A DNA stretch of 52,707 nucleotides from Gammaproteobacteria bacterium. GTDB lineage: Bacteria; Pseudomonadota; Gammaproteobacteria; Pseudomonadales; Azotimanducaceae. The stretch lies in the NCBI GenBank assembly GCA_027297435.1, contig JAPUIA010000200.1, forward strand, positions 1 through 52,707, given 5' to 3'. Made by a program: the position numbers and the translations under genes. Shown here piece by piece: positions 18,501-25,620 of the stretch. The stretch's first letter is position 1. Each line of letters begins with the position of its first letter. Under the pieces are notes generated by a model that had not been told where the DNA came from, searched no databases, and worked only from the letters and a program-made list of their open reading frames with translations.

Positions 18501-19014
18501 TGAGGACGGGAATGCCTAAGTCTTTTAAGGCCAGCTCGGAGTGGCTGGGCAAGGTCGATGATTTACATCCGTGGTCATCGCCGACCACGAGTAAAGCGCC
18601 ACCGTGCGGCGAGGTGCCGGCGAAGTTGGCATGCCGAATAGCGTCGCTAGCCCGGTCGAGGCCTGGTGCCTTGCCATACCACAGTCCAAACACACCATCA
18701 TACTTCGCGCTCGCAAACAGATTGCTTTGCTGGCTGCCCCAAACGGCTGTCGCAGCAAGCTCCTCGTTGACGCCGGGTTGAAAATGCAGATTGAGCGCGT
18801 CGAGTCTTGTCTGTTGGTCCCACAGTGCTTTATCCAGACCGGCTAACGGAGAACCGCGATATCCGGAAACGAACCCGGCCGTCTGAAGCCCACGCTCGGT
18901 ATCCAGACGATGCTGCTCCATGAGCGCACGAACCAAGGCATGAATACCACTTAGGAAGACGATCCCGCTCTGCTTAGCGTACCGATCATCCAGGGAGAGG
19001 TTGGCGTGCTGCAT
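15577..19014 (-). CDS. Indolepyruvate ferredoxin oxidoreductase, fused alpha/gamma-type subunits
   Basis: A 1145-residue fusion enzyme that decarboxylates aryl- or branched 2-oxo acids to acyl-CoA. The pyrimidine-binding part comes first, then a TPP domain with GDGTYFHSGLLAIRQ near residue 487, preceded by FCAGCPHN near 423. An iron-sulfur motif CEGCGDCSVQSNC lies near 619-632, with CNKDLSCLKGFCP after it. The gamma-type domain ITVxGxGGTGxxT is seen as VTGVGGTGIVT, and a C-terminal DUF6537-like part follows. The fused form occurs in Proteobacteria. It probably handles 2-oxo acids from aromatic or branched amino acids, in line with ivd downstream and an Lrp regulator divergent from it. Confidence 0.93.
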   Translation of the reverse strand: MQHANLSLDDRYAKQSGIVFLSGIHALVRALMEQHRLDTERGLQTAGFVSGYRGSPLAGLDKALWDQQTRLDALNLHFQPGVNEELAATAVWGSQQSNLFASAKYDGVFGLWYGKAPGLDRASDAIRHANFAGTSPHGGALLVVGDDHGCKSSTLPSHSELALKDLGIPVLNPADVQDVLDLSLFGWALSRYAGCWSGLVALADTMDSSATVALPRPDFVAPPHDYDVHIRLNDEPLDQEQRLHDVKLPLAVTFARANGVNRTIGATGKTQLGIVTTGRAYLDVRQALFELGFQDERSLTDAGIRILRLGMSWPLDRRLVQDFARDVPRILVVEEKRSFIEAEFKEFLYGTANAPRIVGKRDEQGRSLFPQHGEIDVATIAQTLATYVNGVPNISYLDSIARREAALQDVTARAKTERTPLFCAGCPHNMSTRVPEGSRASAGIGCHYMAQWMDRETHTFTQMGGEGANWVGQAPFTDEQHIFVNLGDGTYFHSGLLAIRQAVAAGVNVTYKILFNDAVAMTGGQPTDGSLTVAAVVAQLKAEGVGLVSVVSDAPLAHRALDVPVHHRDQLDEVQRQHRDVTGCSAIIYQQACATELRRKRKRGLIEDPDVRVVINDAVCEGCGDCSVQSNCVAVEPIETEFGVKRSINQTACNKDLSCLKGFCPAFVIVKGGELRKQTGVDMCLDEVRGLAPLPTPVGAPDAVEPATILVTGVGGTGIVTLSALLGMAAHIDGKAVSTLDMTGLAQKGGAVMSHVQIAHDQTALHATRLANGKAQLMLACDMVTGASQEALALLQEDAIAIVNTDVAPTADFVLHQQSDVQLHQRLRRIAFFSGRVEKVDADRLTRLLLGDTAQTNVFLLGFGYQQGTIPLSIGAIERAIELNGVAVEQNLKAFHYGRLAAHDASRLPEVTRRPATSVMDPKRAKDLATTIAERSALLVRYQDARLAMRYRKLVERVSEREQHAKVGSEQLTRAVAETYAKLLAVKDEYEVARLYTDGRWQAKLAGQFEGDFTVSYLLAPPLLGSKKRRFGAWMGIGFKLLAKLKPLRGTWLDPFAYTRDRRQDQWLLRYFEGLVDTLLAGLDGQNLDIAARVARLGLEAKGYGHVKARAIAELLDAEGTLLEEFHRPSSPVTLFDPKLGRHAA

Positions 19015-19064
19015 CGTCTTTCCGGTTGCACGGGTCAGGAGGCACTATCGTAACGCCCAACCCC

Positions 19065-19119
19065 TAGGATGAAGTTGTTTTTTTGCTTATAGTCCCTATA
19101 TTATCGTAATCTCATCCTA
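19065..19119 (+). promoter_or_regulatory. Promoter and inverted repeat of the first Lrp gene
   Basis: TTGTTT (19075-19080), a 16-base spacer and TATATT (19097-19102) form a likely sigma-70 promoter. It is enclosed by the inverted repeat TAGGATGA (19065-19072) and TCATCCTA (19112-19119). The region divides this regulator gene from the divergent indolepyruvate oxidoreductase gene, so the repeat may be its operator. Confidence 0.5.
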
Positions 19120-19139
19120 CGTTTACGGGGTTAATTAGG

Positions 19140-19604
19140 ATGGAAAATCTAGACTCTTTCGACTTGAAGATTCTCCGAGAACTGCAGAACAATGCCGACC
19201 TGTCCATGCAGGACCTCGGCGAGAGGGTCGGGTTGTCCCATACCCCTTGCTGGCGGCGGATCAAACGCCTCGAAAAGCAAGGCATCATCAAGCGTAAGGT
19301 GACGTTGCTCGATGCCGAGCAGTTGAACCTAAGCGTCAACGTCTTCGTGCAGGTGAGCCTGAGGCATCATCGAGAAAACGCGCTGAACCGTTTCGAAGAC
19401 GCGGTTCTCGATGTGGATGAGATCGTCGAGTGTTACACCGTATCCGGCGAGAAAGACTTCCTGCTCCGCGTCGTGGTCGCCGACGTCACCGCGTACGAAC
19501 ACTTGTTGAAACATACCTTGGTGCATCTACCCGAGGTGGGCAACCTGAGTTCCACGTTTGCTCTGCGACAGGTCAAGTACACGACAAAGCTGCCTTTGCA
19601 CTGA
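19140..19604 (+). CDS. Lrp/AsnC family transcriptional regulator
   Basis: A 154-residue regulator with an N-terminal winged HTH (about 4-60; DLGERVGLSHTPCWRRIKRL is the recognition part) and a C-terminal RAM/AsnC ligand-binding domain with ECYTVSGEKDFLLRVV. It diverges from the indolepyruvate oxidoreductase gene and converges with the aminotransferase gene, so it is a plausible local regulator of amino-acid catabolism. It differs clearly from the second Lrp protein at 22269. The ligand is not predictable. Confidence 0.93.
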   Translation: MENLDSFDLKILRELQNNADLSMQDLGERVGLSHTPCWRRIKRLEKQGIIKRKVTLLDAEQLNLSVNVFVQVSLRHHRENALNRFEDAVLDVDEIVECYTVSGEKDFLLRVVVADVTAYEHLLKHTLVHLPEVGNLSSTFALRQVKYTTKLPLH

Positions 19605-19627
19605 GCGCGCCTCTAGAGGTCGTGCCC

Positions 19628-21013
19628 TCAACCCACCCAGTTCAACGTCTCGTCCAAGGCGAGTTGAAACTTCGAGATCAACTCGTCGATCTGATCCTCG
19701 GTGATGATGAGCGGCGGGCAAAACGCCATGCTGTCGCCTAGGTTGCGCAGCAGCAGCCCATGCGCTTCGCAGCGGCCGGTACAGAAGGCGCCGACGCCCT
19801 GACTCTGAGGAAACGCTGCTTTCGTGTCCTTGTCGGCCACCATCTCGATCGCACCCAGCAATCCGACGCCGCGAACATTGCCTACCAACGGGTGATCGGC
19901 AAATCCTTGGAGGCGCTCTTGAAACACGTCGCCCACCGCCGCTGCGTGGGCAAAAATGTTGCGTTCCTCCATCAACTCCAAGTTCCTGAGCCCCACAGCC
20001 GCACAAACCGGGTGTCCGGAATAGGTGAAACCGTGACCGAAGTTGCCGACTTCGGCACTCTGTTCGATGAACGGTTCGTACATGAACTCCGGGATGATCA
20101 CGGCAGACAACGGCAAGTAGGCAGAGCTTAGGGCTTTCGCCAGGCTCATCGTGGTGGGTGAGATGCCCATCGTCTGTGCGCCGAACGGATTCCCCGTGCG
20201 ACCAAAACCACAAATGACCTCGTCATCGATAAACAAGATGTCGTGTTGTTCGAGCAGCGCCTGCACCTTCTCGTAATAACCAACCGGCGGCACGATGACA
20301 CCGCCGGCACCAAGCACGGGCTCGGCGATGAACGCGGCTATCGTTTCCGGACCCTCGCGTCTGATGAGATCCGCCAAGTTACCGACGATCCGATCGCAAA
20401 ACGCCGCCTCGGTCTCCGTACCTTCAGCATCGCGGTAGAAGAATGGCCTATCGGTGTGCAGTACCTGTGGAATCGGCAGGTCGAAGTGCTTGTGGAACGG
20501 CGGCAACCCGGTTAACGAACCCGATGCAAGCGTCACGCCATGGTAGCCGCCGATGCGACTGATGATCTTCTTCTTTTCGGGCTTACCGATGGCGTTGTGG
20601 TAGTACCACATCAGCTTTATTTGCGTGTCATTGGCGTCGCTGCCAGACAGGCCGAAAAACACGCGACCGGCGTCCATAGGAACCATCGACTTCAGTTTCT
20701 CGGCAAGCAAGATACTCGGTTCGTTGGTTTTACCCGCAAACAGTTGCGAGTAGCTGAGCTCTCTGAGCTGTTCGGCAGCTACATTGACAAGCTCTTCCTC
20801 ACCATAGCCGAGCGCCGTACACCACAATCCAGACATGCCTTCCAGGTACTGTTTGCCGTGATTGTCCCAAAGGTAGATGCCCTTGGCTTTCACGTGAACG
20901 CTTGGGCCTTTCTCGTGGTGCAGTTTCAGGTTGGTGGTCGGATGCAAAAGGTGCTCGAGATCCTTTGCTTCCAACGACCCTGGCGGAAATTCGTTGTGCA
21001 GCGGGTCGGCCAT
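19628..21013 (-). CDS. Class III omega-aminotransferase
   Basis: A 461-residue PLP aminotransferase of the beta-alanine/putrescine:pyruvate type. Lys293 ([16 protein letters not shown]) binds PLP; Asp264 in [14 protein letters not shown] pairs with the cofactor nitrogen. The motif [11 protein letters not shown] and the phosphate-binding [12 protein letters not shown] are present. ATG 21013 gives the start [15 protein letters not shown]; an upstream ATG is less likely. It lies 41 bases after alanine dehydrogenase on the same strand. That fits a scheme where amino groups passed to pyruvate give alanine, which Ald then deaminates. The amine donor is not predictable. Confidence 0.92.
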   Translation of the reverse strand: MADPLHNEFPPGSLEAKDLEHLLHPTTNLKLHHEKGPSVHVKAKGIYLWDNHGKQYLEGMSGLWCTALGYGEEELVNVAAEQLRELSYSQLFAGKTNEPSILLAEKLKSMVPMDAGRVFFGLSGSDANDTQIKLMWYYHNAIGKPEKKKIISRIGGYHGVTLASGSLTGLPPFHKHFDLPIPQVLHTDRPFFYRDAEGTETEAAFCDRIVGNLADLIRREGPETIAAFIAEPVLGAGGVIVPPVGYYEKVQALLEQHDILFIDDEVICGFGRTGNPFGAQTMGISPTTMSLAKALSSAYLPLSAVIIPEFMYEPFIEQSAEVGNFGHGFTYSGHPVCAAVGLRNLELMEERNIFAHAAAVGDVFQERLQGFADHPLVGNVRGVGLLGAIEMVADKDTKAAFPQSQGVGAFCTGRCEAHGLLLRNLGDSMAFCPPLIITEDQIDELISKFQLALDETLNWVG

Positions 21014-21054
21014 CGGTCGGTTGCTCCCCAAAATCGTGGTCTGGTCTTGGTAAT

Positions 21055-22155
21055 TTATGCCGCGGACGCTATTGCATGCAAGCCTAGTGCCTCAGCCACC
21101 TTGGCGTGACGAATGACCCCTTCGTGCACATTCAAGCCTTCACCGAAGTGTGGGTCCTGCCTGAACGCTTCGCGCCAACCGAGATCCGCCAGCGCTTTGA
21201 CGTAGGGCAGCGTCACGTTGTTGAGTGCCAACGTCGATGTTCGCGCTACCGCACCGGGCATGTTCGTCACACAGTAGTGCACGACACCCTCTTCAACGTA
21301 TGTTGGATCATCATGGTTCGTCGGTCGGCTCGTCTCAAAGCAGCCCCCCTGATCGATCGAGATATCGACCATGGCCGCACCGTCGTTCATTGCGCGGACC
21401 ATGTCTCGATTGACCAGTTTCGGCGCCGCCGCGCCCGGTATGAGCACCGCGCCGATCACGAGATCTGCAGAAAGCACGGCATCGAGAACATTCTGACGAG
21501 ACGCCATCAATACCCGCGCTTCGCCCCCGAAGTGATCGTTCAACCAACGCAAGCGGCTGACCGACTTGTCCAAAATGGTGACGTCCGCTTGCAAACCGAC
21601 CGCCATCATGGCGGCGTTGGTACCGGCGATACCGCCGCCCAAAATCACGACTCGACCCGGTGCTACGCCAGGCACGCCACCGAGCAAGGTACCGCGTCCG
21701 CCGCTGGCTTTCTGCAGCGCATAGGCGCCTACCTGGATAGACATGCGACCCGCCACTTCGCTCATCGGCGTCAACAGGGGCAGTCCTCCCTCGACCGTCG
21801 TCACGGTTTCGTATGCGATTGCCGTGACGCCGGCCTTGATCAGCGCGAGCGCTTGGGGTTTATCGGCCGCGAGGTGCAAGTACGTGAAGAGCACCTGTCC
21901 GCGTTTCAGCCGCGCGCATTCGTGCAGTAACGGCTCTTTTACCTTGACGACCAAATCGGCCGAGAACGCATCCTCAAGGCTGCCGATACGGGCCCCCGCT
22001 CGGCGATAGTCCGCATCGTCAAAGCCAATACCCAGACCCGCCCCGGCTTCGACGACGACCGAGTGACCAGCCTCGGTCAGCTCGGCGACAGAGTCCGGCG
22101 TCAAGCCCACTCGATATTCATGGACCTTGATCTCCTTCGGTATCCCTACGTGCAT
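21055..22155 (-). CDS. ald: Alanine dehydrogenase
   Basis: NAD-dependent enzyme converting L-alanine to pyruvate and ammonia. The ATG at 22155 gives 366 residues beginning [20 protein letters not shown], the family N-terminus; upstream codons would extend through the promoter and are rejected. Lys73 (KVKEP) and His94 (YLHLA) are the substrate residues, and the NAD site is [16 protein letters not shown]. The gene diverges from an Lrp/AsnC gene, the classic arrangement for ald control, and is followed by the aminotransferase gene. Alanine racemase lies 2 kb further on. Confidence 0.96.
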   Translation of the reverse strand: MHVGIPKEIKVHEYRVGLTPDSVAELTEAGHSVVVEAGAGLGIGFDDADYRRAGARIGSLEDAFSADLVVKVKEPLLHECARLKRGQVLFTYLHLAADKPQALALIKAGVTAIAYETVTTVEGGLPLLTPMSEVAGRMSIQVGAYALQKASGGRGTLLGGVPGVAPGRVVILGGGIAGTNAAMMAVGLQADVTILDKSVSRLRWLNDHFGGEARVLMASRQNVLDAVLSADLVIGAVLIPGAAAPKLVNRDMVRAMNDGAAMVDISIDQGGCFETSRPTNHDDPTYVEEGVVHYCVTNMPGAVARTSTLALNNVTLPYVKALADLGWREAFRQDPHFGEGLNVHEGVIRHAKVAEALGLHAIASAA

Positions 22156-22256
22156 GACGCGCTCTGGTGATTCATGTCCAAACACTCTACGCGAAACGCC
22201 AAGACGAAGTATTGCTTTCTTGTGGTAAATCCAGTAGTTACTGCAATATTCTGTGT

Positions 22257-22293
22257 TATAATCGGTAAATGGCACAATATTATTCGAATATTG
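22257..22293 (+). promoter_or_regulatory. -10 box and palindromic operator at the start of the second Lrp gene
   Basis: TATAAT (22257-22262) ends six bases before the ATG at 22269, so a normal start site falls on or beside the ATG and the mRNA would be leaderless. Just inside the coding region CAATATT (22275-22281) and AATATTG (22287-22293) form a 19-base palindrome. Lrp-type proteins often autoregulate, and this AT-rich site also faces the divergent ald gene. Confidence 0.55.
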
Positions 22294-22751
22294 ACCGTTT
22301 AGACCGCCGAATTCTTCACGAAATACAGGTCGACGGTAAGCTCTCAAATACGGCACTTGCCGACAGGGTCAACCTATCCGAGTCGGCCTGCCTCAGGCGT
22401 GTGCGAAGGCTTGAAGAGAGCGGCATGCTGCGTGGCTATGTGGCCTTGGTCGATCAAACGAGCGCCGGTTATCCCGACAACGTGTTCGTCCAGATCACCC
22501 TGACCAGTCAACAACAGGACGACCTGGCATCTTTCGAAGAGGCCGTGCGCGAACTGCCCGAGGTGATGGAGTGTTATCTGATGTCCGGGGATGCAGACTA
22601 CTTACTGCGTGTGATCGTCAACGACGCGCGCGACTATGAACGCATTCACAGCCAGTACCTGACCAGCCTGCCGGGCGTCGATCGCGTGCACTCGAGCTTC
22701 GCCCTCAGAACCGTCACGAAAAAGACCGAGGTTCCGATTCGTGAAGCTTAG
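22269..22751 (+). CDS. Lrp/AsnC family regulator divergent from ald
   Basis: A 160-residue regulator: winged HTH (about 10-60, NTALADRVNLSESACLRRVRRL) plus AsnC/RAM effector domain (ECYLMSGDADYLLRVIV). Position opposite ald suggests it is the alanine-responsive activator of ald, as AldR/BkdR-like regulators are elsewhere; this is inference. No Shine-Dalgarno precedes the ATG, in agreement with a leaderless transcript. It converges with the downstream SDR gene with a 10-base gap. Confidence 0.93.
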   Translation: MAQYYSNIDRLDRRILHEIQVDGKLSNTALADRVNLSESACLRRVRRLEESGMLRGYVALVDQTSAGYPDNVFVQITLTSQQQDDLASFEEAVRELPEVMECYLMSGDADYLLRVIVNDARDYERIHSQYLTSLPGVDRVHSSFALRTVTKKTEVPIREA

Positions 22752-22761
22752 ATAGTCGGCC

Positions 22762-23571
22762 CTAGATCAGGTCGGCAGGCTCCAGCCCAAACTCCTCGAC
22801 CACCTTGTCGGCATAGTCGATCCGTCCGGTGAGCTCAACGGGATCACCATGACATAACCGCAAACACGCTTCCGCCATGACTTCCACCGGCATGACCAGG
22901 TCTTGGTTCGATTCGTTGATGAGTTTGTGGTGCATGACGCCAGGGGTAGCCACTAAACCGGGAGAGATAACATTGACGGCAATGTTTTCATCGTAGAGTT
23001 CCTGCGCAAGTCCGGTGGTAAAGCGTTCGAGTGCAGCCTTACACATCCCGTATACCGTTCCCCCTCTACCGGGCAGAGTTTTCTGCGGATGAATAGCTGC
23101 GCCCGAGGAAACATTTAGTATCCAACCGCTGCCACGTTCGCGCATGCCGGGCAACACCAACTGCGCAAGCTCGAACGGCGCCCAAACCTGCACCTCCAGC
23201 ATGAGACGGAAGCGCTTCTCGGAAAACTCGCTAACTGGGATGAAGTAGGTGATCGCCGCATTGTTGACAAGAATGTCCACCGGACCGAACGCCGCTTGAG
23301 TTGCTTTGATCAGGTTATGGCGATCGTCCCGGTCTGCTAGATCCGCGCGCACGGCGATAGCCTCACCACCGGCCGCATTGATGCGCTCGGCCGTTTCACT
23401 AATCGTACCGGGCAGATAATGGTCCGCCTCGTTCACCGTTCGAGCCGAGACGACGACACGCGCCCCCTCCATTGCATAACGCTTCGCGAGCGCCTCGCCG
23501 ATACCGCGGCTGGCACCGGTCACCACGGCGACCCGGCCGGCCAACACGCCGTTACTGTTTACTTCTGGCAC
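22762..23571 (-). CDS. SDR family oxidoreductase
   Basis: A 269-residue classical short-chain dehydrogenase. The cofactor motif TGASRGIGEALAK is at about 18-30, NNAAI is intact, and the catalytic Ser/Tyr/Lys appear in LNVSSGAA and YGMCKAALE. The GTG start follows GGGAGG by eight bases. Substrate unknown; HPQKTLPGRGGT before the active Tyr is a longer loop than usual. The C-terminal part (GRIDYADKVVEEFGL) suits the many alcohol or hydroxyacyl dehydrogenases of this superfamily. Confidence 0.9.
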   Translation of the reverse strand: MPEVNSNGVLAGRVAVVTGASRGIGEALAKRYAMEGARVVVSARTVNEADHYLPGTISETAERINAAGGEAIAVRADLADRDDRHNLIKATQAAFGPVDILVNNAAITYFIPVSEFSEKRFRLMLEVQVWAPFELAQLVLPGMRERGSGWILNVSSGAAIHPQKTLPGRGGTVYGMCKAALERFTTGLAQELYDENIAVNVISPGLVATPGVMHHKLINESNQDLVMPVEVMAEACLRLCHGDPVELTGRIDYADKVVEEFGLEPADLI

Positions 23572-23650
23572 TTAGGTTTCCTCCCTTATTATCCCGACGA
23601 GTTTACTCTCGTTAGCTTGTGTCCGGTGAAAGCCCGAGTAGACTTTATGG

Positions 23651-24217
23651 ATGTCTCCCGCCCTTGCCGCCCTGTTGCTGTTTTGGAGCGCCGAAGTCGC
23701 AGCGCCCGGTGCCGATCGCCTACCACCGCCTGATATATTTCCCAGTATCGAGTTCGACCCGGAGAGTTGCCATCGCTTGGCGAACGCCGGCCAAGATGAC
23801 GTGGCGATCTGCGACAGACTACTCACCCGCTCAGGCATCAGCGCCGAGGTCCAGGCCGAGCTGTTAGCCAGCCGAGCGCGCCTGCATCAGAATGCGAACC
23901 GGTTGGAAGCGGCAGAAGCGGATCTGACCACGGCTCTAAACCTAGCGCCCCAACAAAGCCGTCTGTATATCAATCGTGGCAACCTACGACTGTTGCAAGG
24001 CCGAGCCCTGGGCGCGCTGTCCGATTACAACCTTGCCATCGACTTGACGTTTGCCCGTGAACCGCGGGCATTTTACAACCGTGCATTCGCCCACCGAGCG
24101 CTCGGCAACCTGCAAGCTGCAATGGACGACTTTGATACCGCCCGGATCGTCGCAGAGTTTCAGTTGCGCCCGCTCAATCCTCGAATACCCGAAGCACGCG
24201 AGATCCGATTCCGGTAA
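23651..24217 (+). CDS. Exported TPR-repeat protein
   Basis: A 188-residue protein with a short signal-like segment (LAALLLFWSAEVAA), a linker, and three tetratricopeptide repeats covering about 65-165, for example RLYINRGNLRLLQGRALGAL and AFYNRAFAHRALGNLQAA. TPRs bind other proteins; no partner is evident. The last 44 bases overlap the 3' end of alanine racemase on the other strand, so both transcripts are complementary there. Function is not known. Confidence 0.75.
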   Translation: MSPALAALLLFWSAEVAAPGADRLPPPDIFPSIEFDPESCHRLANAGQDDVAICDRLLTRSGISAEVQAELLASRARLHQNANRLEAAEADLTTALNLAPQQSRLYINRGNLRLLQGRALGALSDYNLAIDLTFAREPRAFYNRAFAHRALGNLQAAMDDFDTARIVAEFQLRPLNPRIPEAREIRFR

Positions 24218-25208
24218 GCACCTCGTAGGCAATCGTATCGGCTAGCGCGGCAACCTCGTCAACCAGCAACGTCGAGCCGAACACCTCGACCCAATCACCC
24301 ACCGAAGCATCGACGTCACTAATATCCACGTCGGTGAGATCCATAGAGATGCGTCCCACGATGGGACAGCGCTGCCCGCTTACCACGACTTCTCCCTTAT
24401 TCGACAGGGTGCGCGGCAAACCGTCTGCATAGCCCAGTCCGAGCACGGCGATGCGCCGGTCATGATCGGCGCTATTGGTCGCGCCATAGCCCACCGGAGC
24501 GCCCGCAGGAACCTCGCGAGTCTGCACGATGCGGGCCTCTAGAGTGGCCACCGGCTGCATGGGATTGGGCGCATCCTCGAACGGATTGCCCCCGTACAAC
24601 CCGATACCTGCTCGAGTCAGATCACCCTGAAATTCAGGTCCTGACAAGGCCCCCGCGGAGTTGCCGATACTCGTCTTCACGCCATTGAAACGTCGCGCGA
24701 CAGCCGCGAACCGGTCGAGCTGGGCGCCGTTCTCGGGCCGGGATGGTGCATCTGCACAGGCTAAGTGTGTCATCAACAAACAAACGTCAAAGCCGTCGAA
24801 CTGGCTGACCCTGAGATCCGACGAAAAACCGAGTCGGTGCATGCCGGTATCGACATGGACCGCGACGGGTCGTCGACGCTGGGGGCGCCAGGTGGCGAGT
24901 TGGGCCTCGTGATTGATCACCGGCGTGAGGTCGGCGTCGACCAACGCCTCTGCGGTGCCGGGCCACACCCCTTCGAACACGAAGATCTCCGCGTCCGCGA
25001 GCATCCGGCGCACCATCAGTCCTTCGGCGGCCTGGGCGACGAAGAAATGGCGGCAACCCAGCTCTGCGAACACCTGGCAGACGTCAGTCAGGCCGACGCC
25101 ATAGGCATCGGCCTTGACCACCGCGCCGACCTCCCCGTCGACCCGGTTCTGAAATAGCCGGTAGTTTTGCGCTAGCGCCGAGCGATTGATGCGAAGCCGT
25201 GCTGTCAT
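24174..25208 (-). CDS. alr: Alanine racemase
   Basis: A 344-residue PLP racemase interconverting L- and D-alanine for peptidoglycan or for D-alanine catabolism. Lys32 in AVVKADAYGVG binds PLP, and the C-terminal barrel has the second catalytic Tyr region (GYGATNS) and GRISMDLTDVD. Placed near ald and an Lrp regulator it may serve catabolism, like DadX, but the gene order does not decide this. Its 3' end overlaps the TPR gene by 44 bases. Confidence 0.95.
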   Translation of the reverse strand: MTARLRINRSALAQNYRLFQNRVDGEVGAVVKADAYGVGLTDVCQVFAELGCRHFFVAQAAEGLMVRRMLADAEIFVFEGVWPGTAEALVDADLTPVINHEAQLATWRPQRRRPVAVHVDTGMHRLGFSSDLRVSQFDGFDVCLLMTHLACADAPSRPENGAQLDRFAAVARRFNGVKTSIGNSAGALSGPEFQGDLTRAGIGLYGGNPFEDAPNPMQPVATLEARIVQTREVPAGAPVGYGATNSADHDRRIAVLGLGYADGLPRTLSNKGEVVVSGQRCPIVGRISMDLTDVDISDVDASVGDWVEVFGSTLLVDEVAALADTIAYEVLTGIGSRVLRVFED

Positions 25209-25271
25209 GGCGAGTCGAGCGTGTGGCGGTGAGCCGCTATCGCGTGGAACACTGCAAAGGGGGTTGGGGTT

Positions 25272-25514
25272 TTAGTCTTTCTGCCAGAAGGCGTACCAAG
25301 CGCGTGGGTTTCCATCCGTGCGCCGGTTTTTTCGCCCACGTCTGTCCGACACGATGCCTTCTCGACGGGCACGCACCTCGAAGAGTCCTTTGCTACTGCG
25401 TCGACGTTGCAGCTCTGCGCGGCGCTCCGCGCCAGAGCGGCGCCCCTCCCCATCGTGAGGATCAGGGCCTGTCGGTTTCACAGTTACGGCCTCGATATCC
25501 GTTTCTGTATTCAT
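25272..25514 (-). CDS. Small basic hypothetical protein
   Basis: An 80-residue protein with an acidic N-terminus and a strongly basic middle (RRSGAERRAELQRRR, RREGIVSDRRGRKNRR) ending AWYAFWQKD. The RRSGxxRR / DRRGRKNRR pattern resembles short basic repeats of unknown role seen in other proteobacterial proteins. No Shine-Dalgarno is obvious. It sits upstream of alr on the same strand (63-base gap) and downstream of the coiled-coil gene. It may be a real small gene, and nothing can be said of its function. Confidence 0.5.
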   Translation of the reverse strand: MNTETDIEAVTVKPTGPDPHDGEGRRSGAERRAELQRRRSSKGLFEVRARREGIVSDRRGRKNRRTDGNPRAWYAFWQKD

Positions 25515-25620
25515 AGCAAACCGTCACTCGTAAGAGTGCTCATCACTATAGCGACTCGTCGTAGCAATGCCCAGAAAGTTCTGCAGGCCCCTACTTTAGC
25601 GGGCTGGGGAGTGGTGGCTT

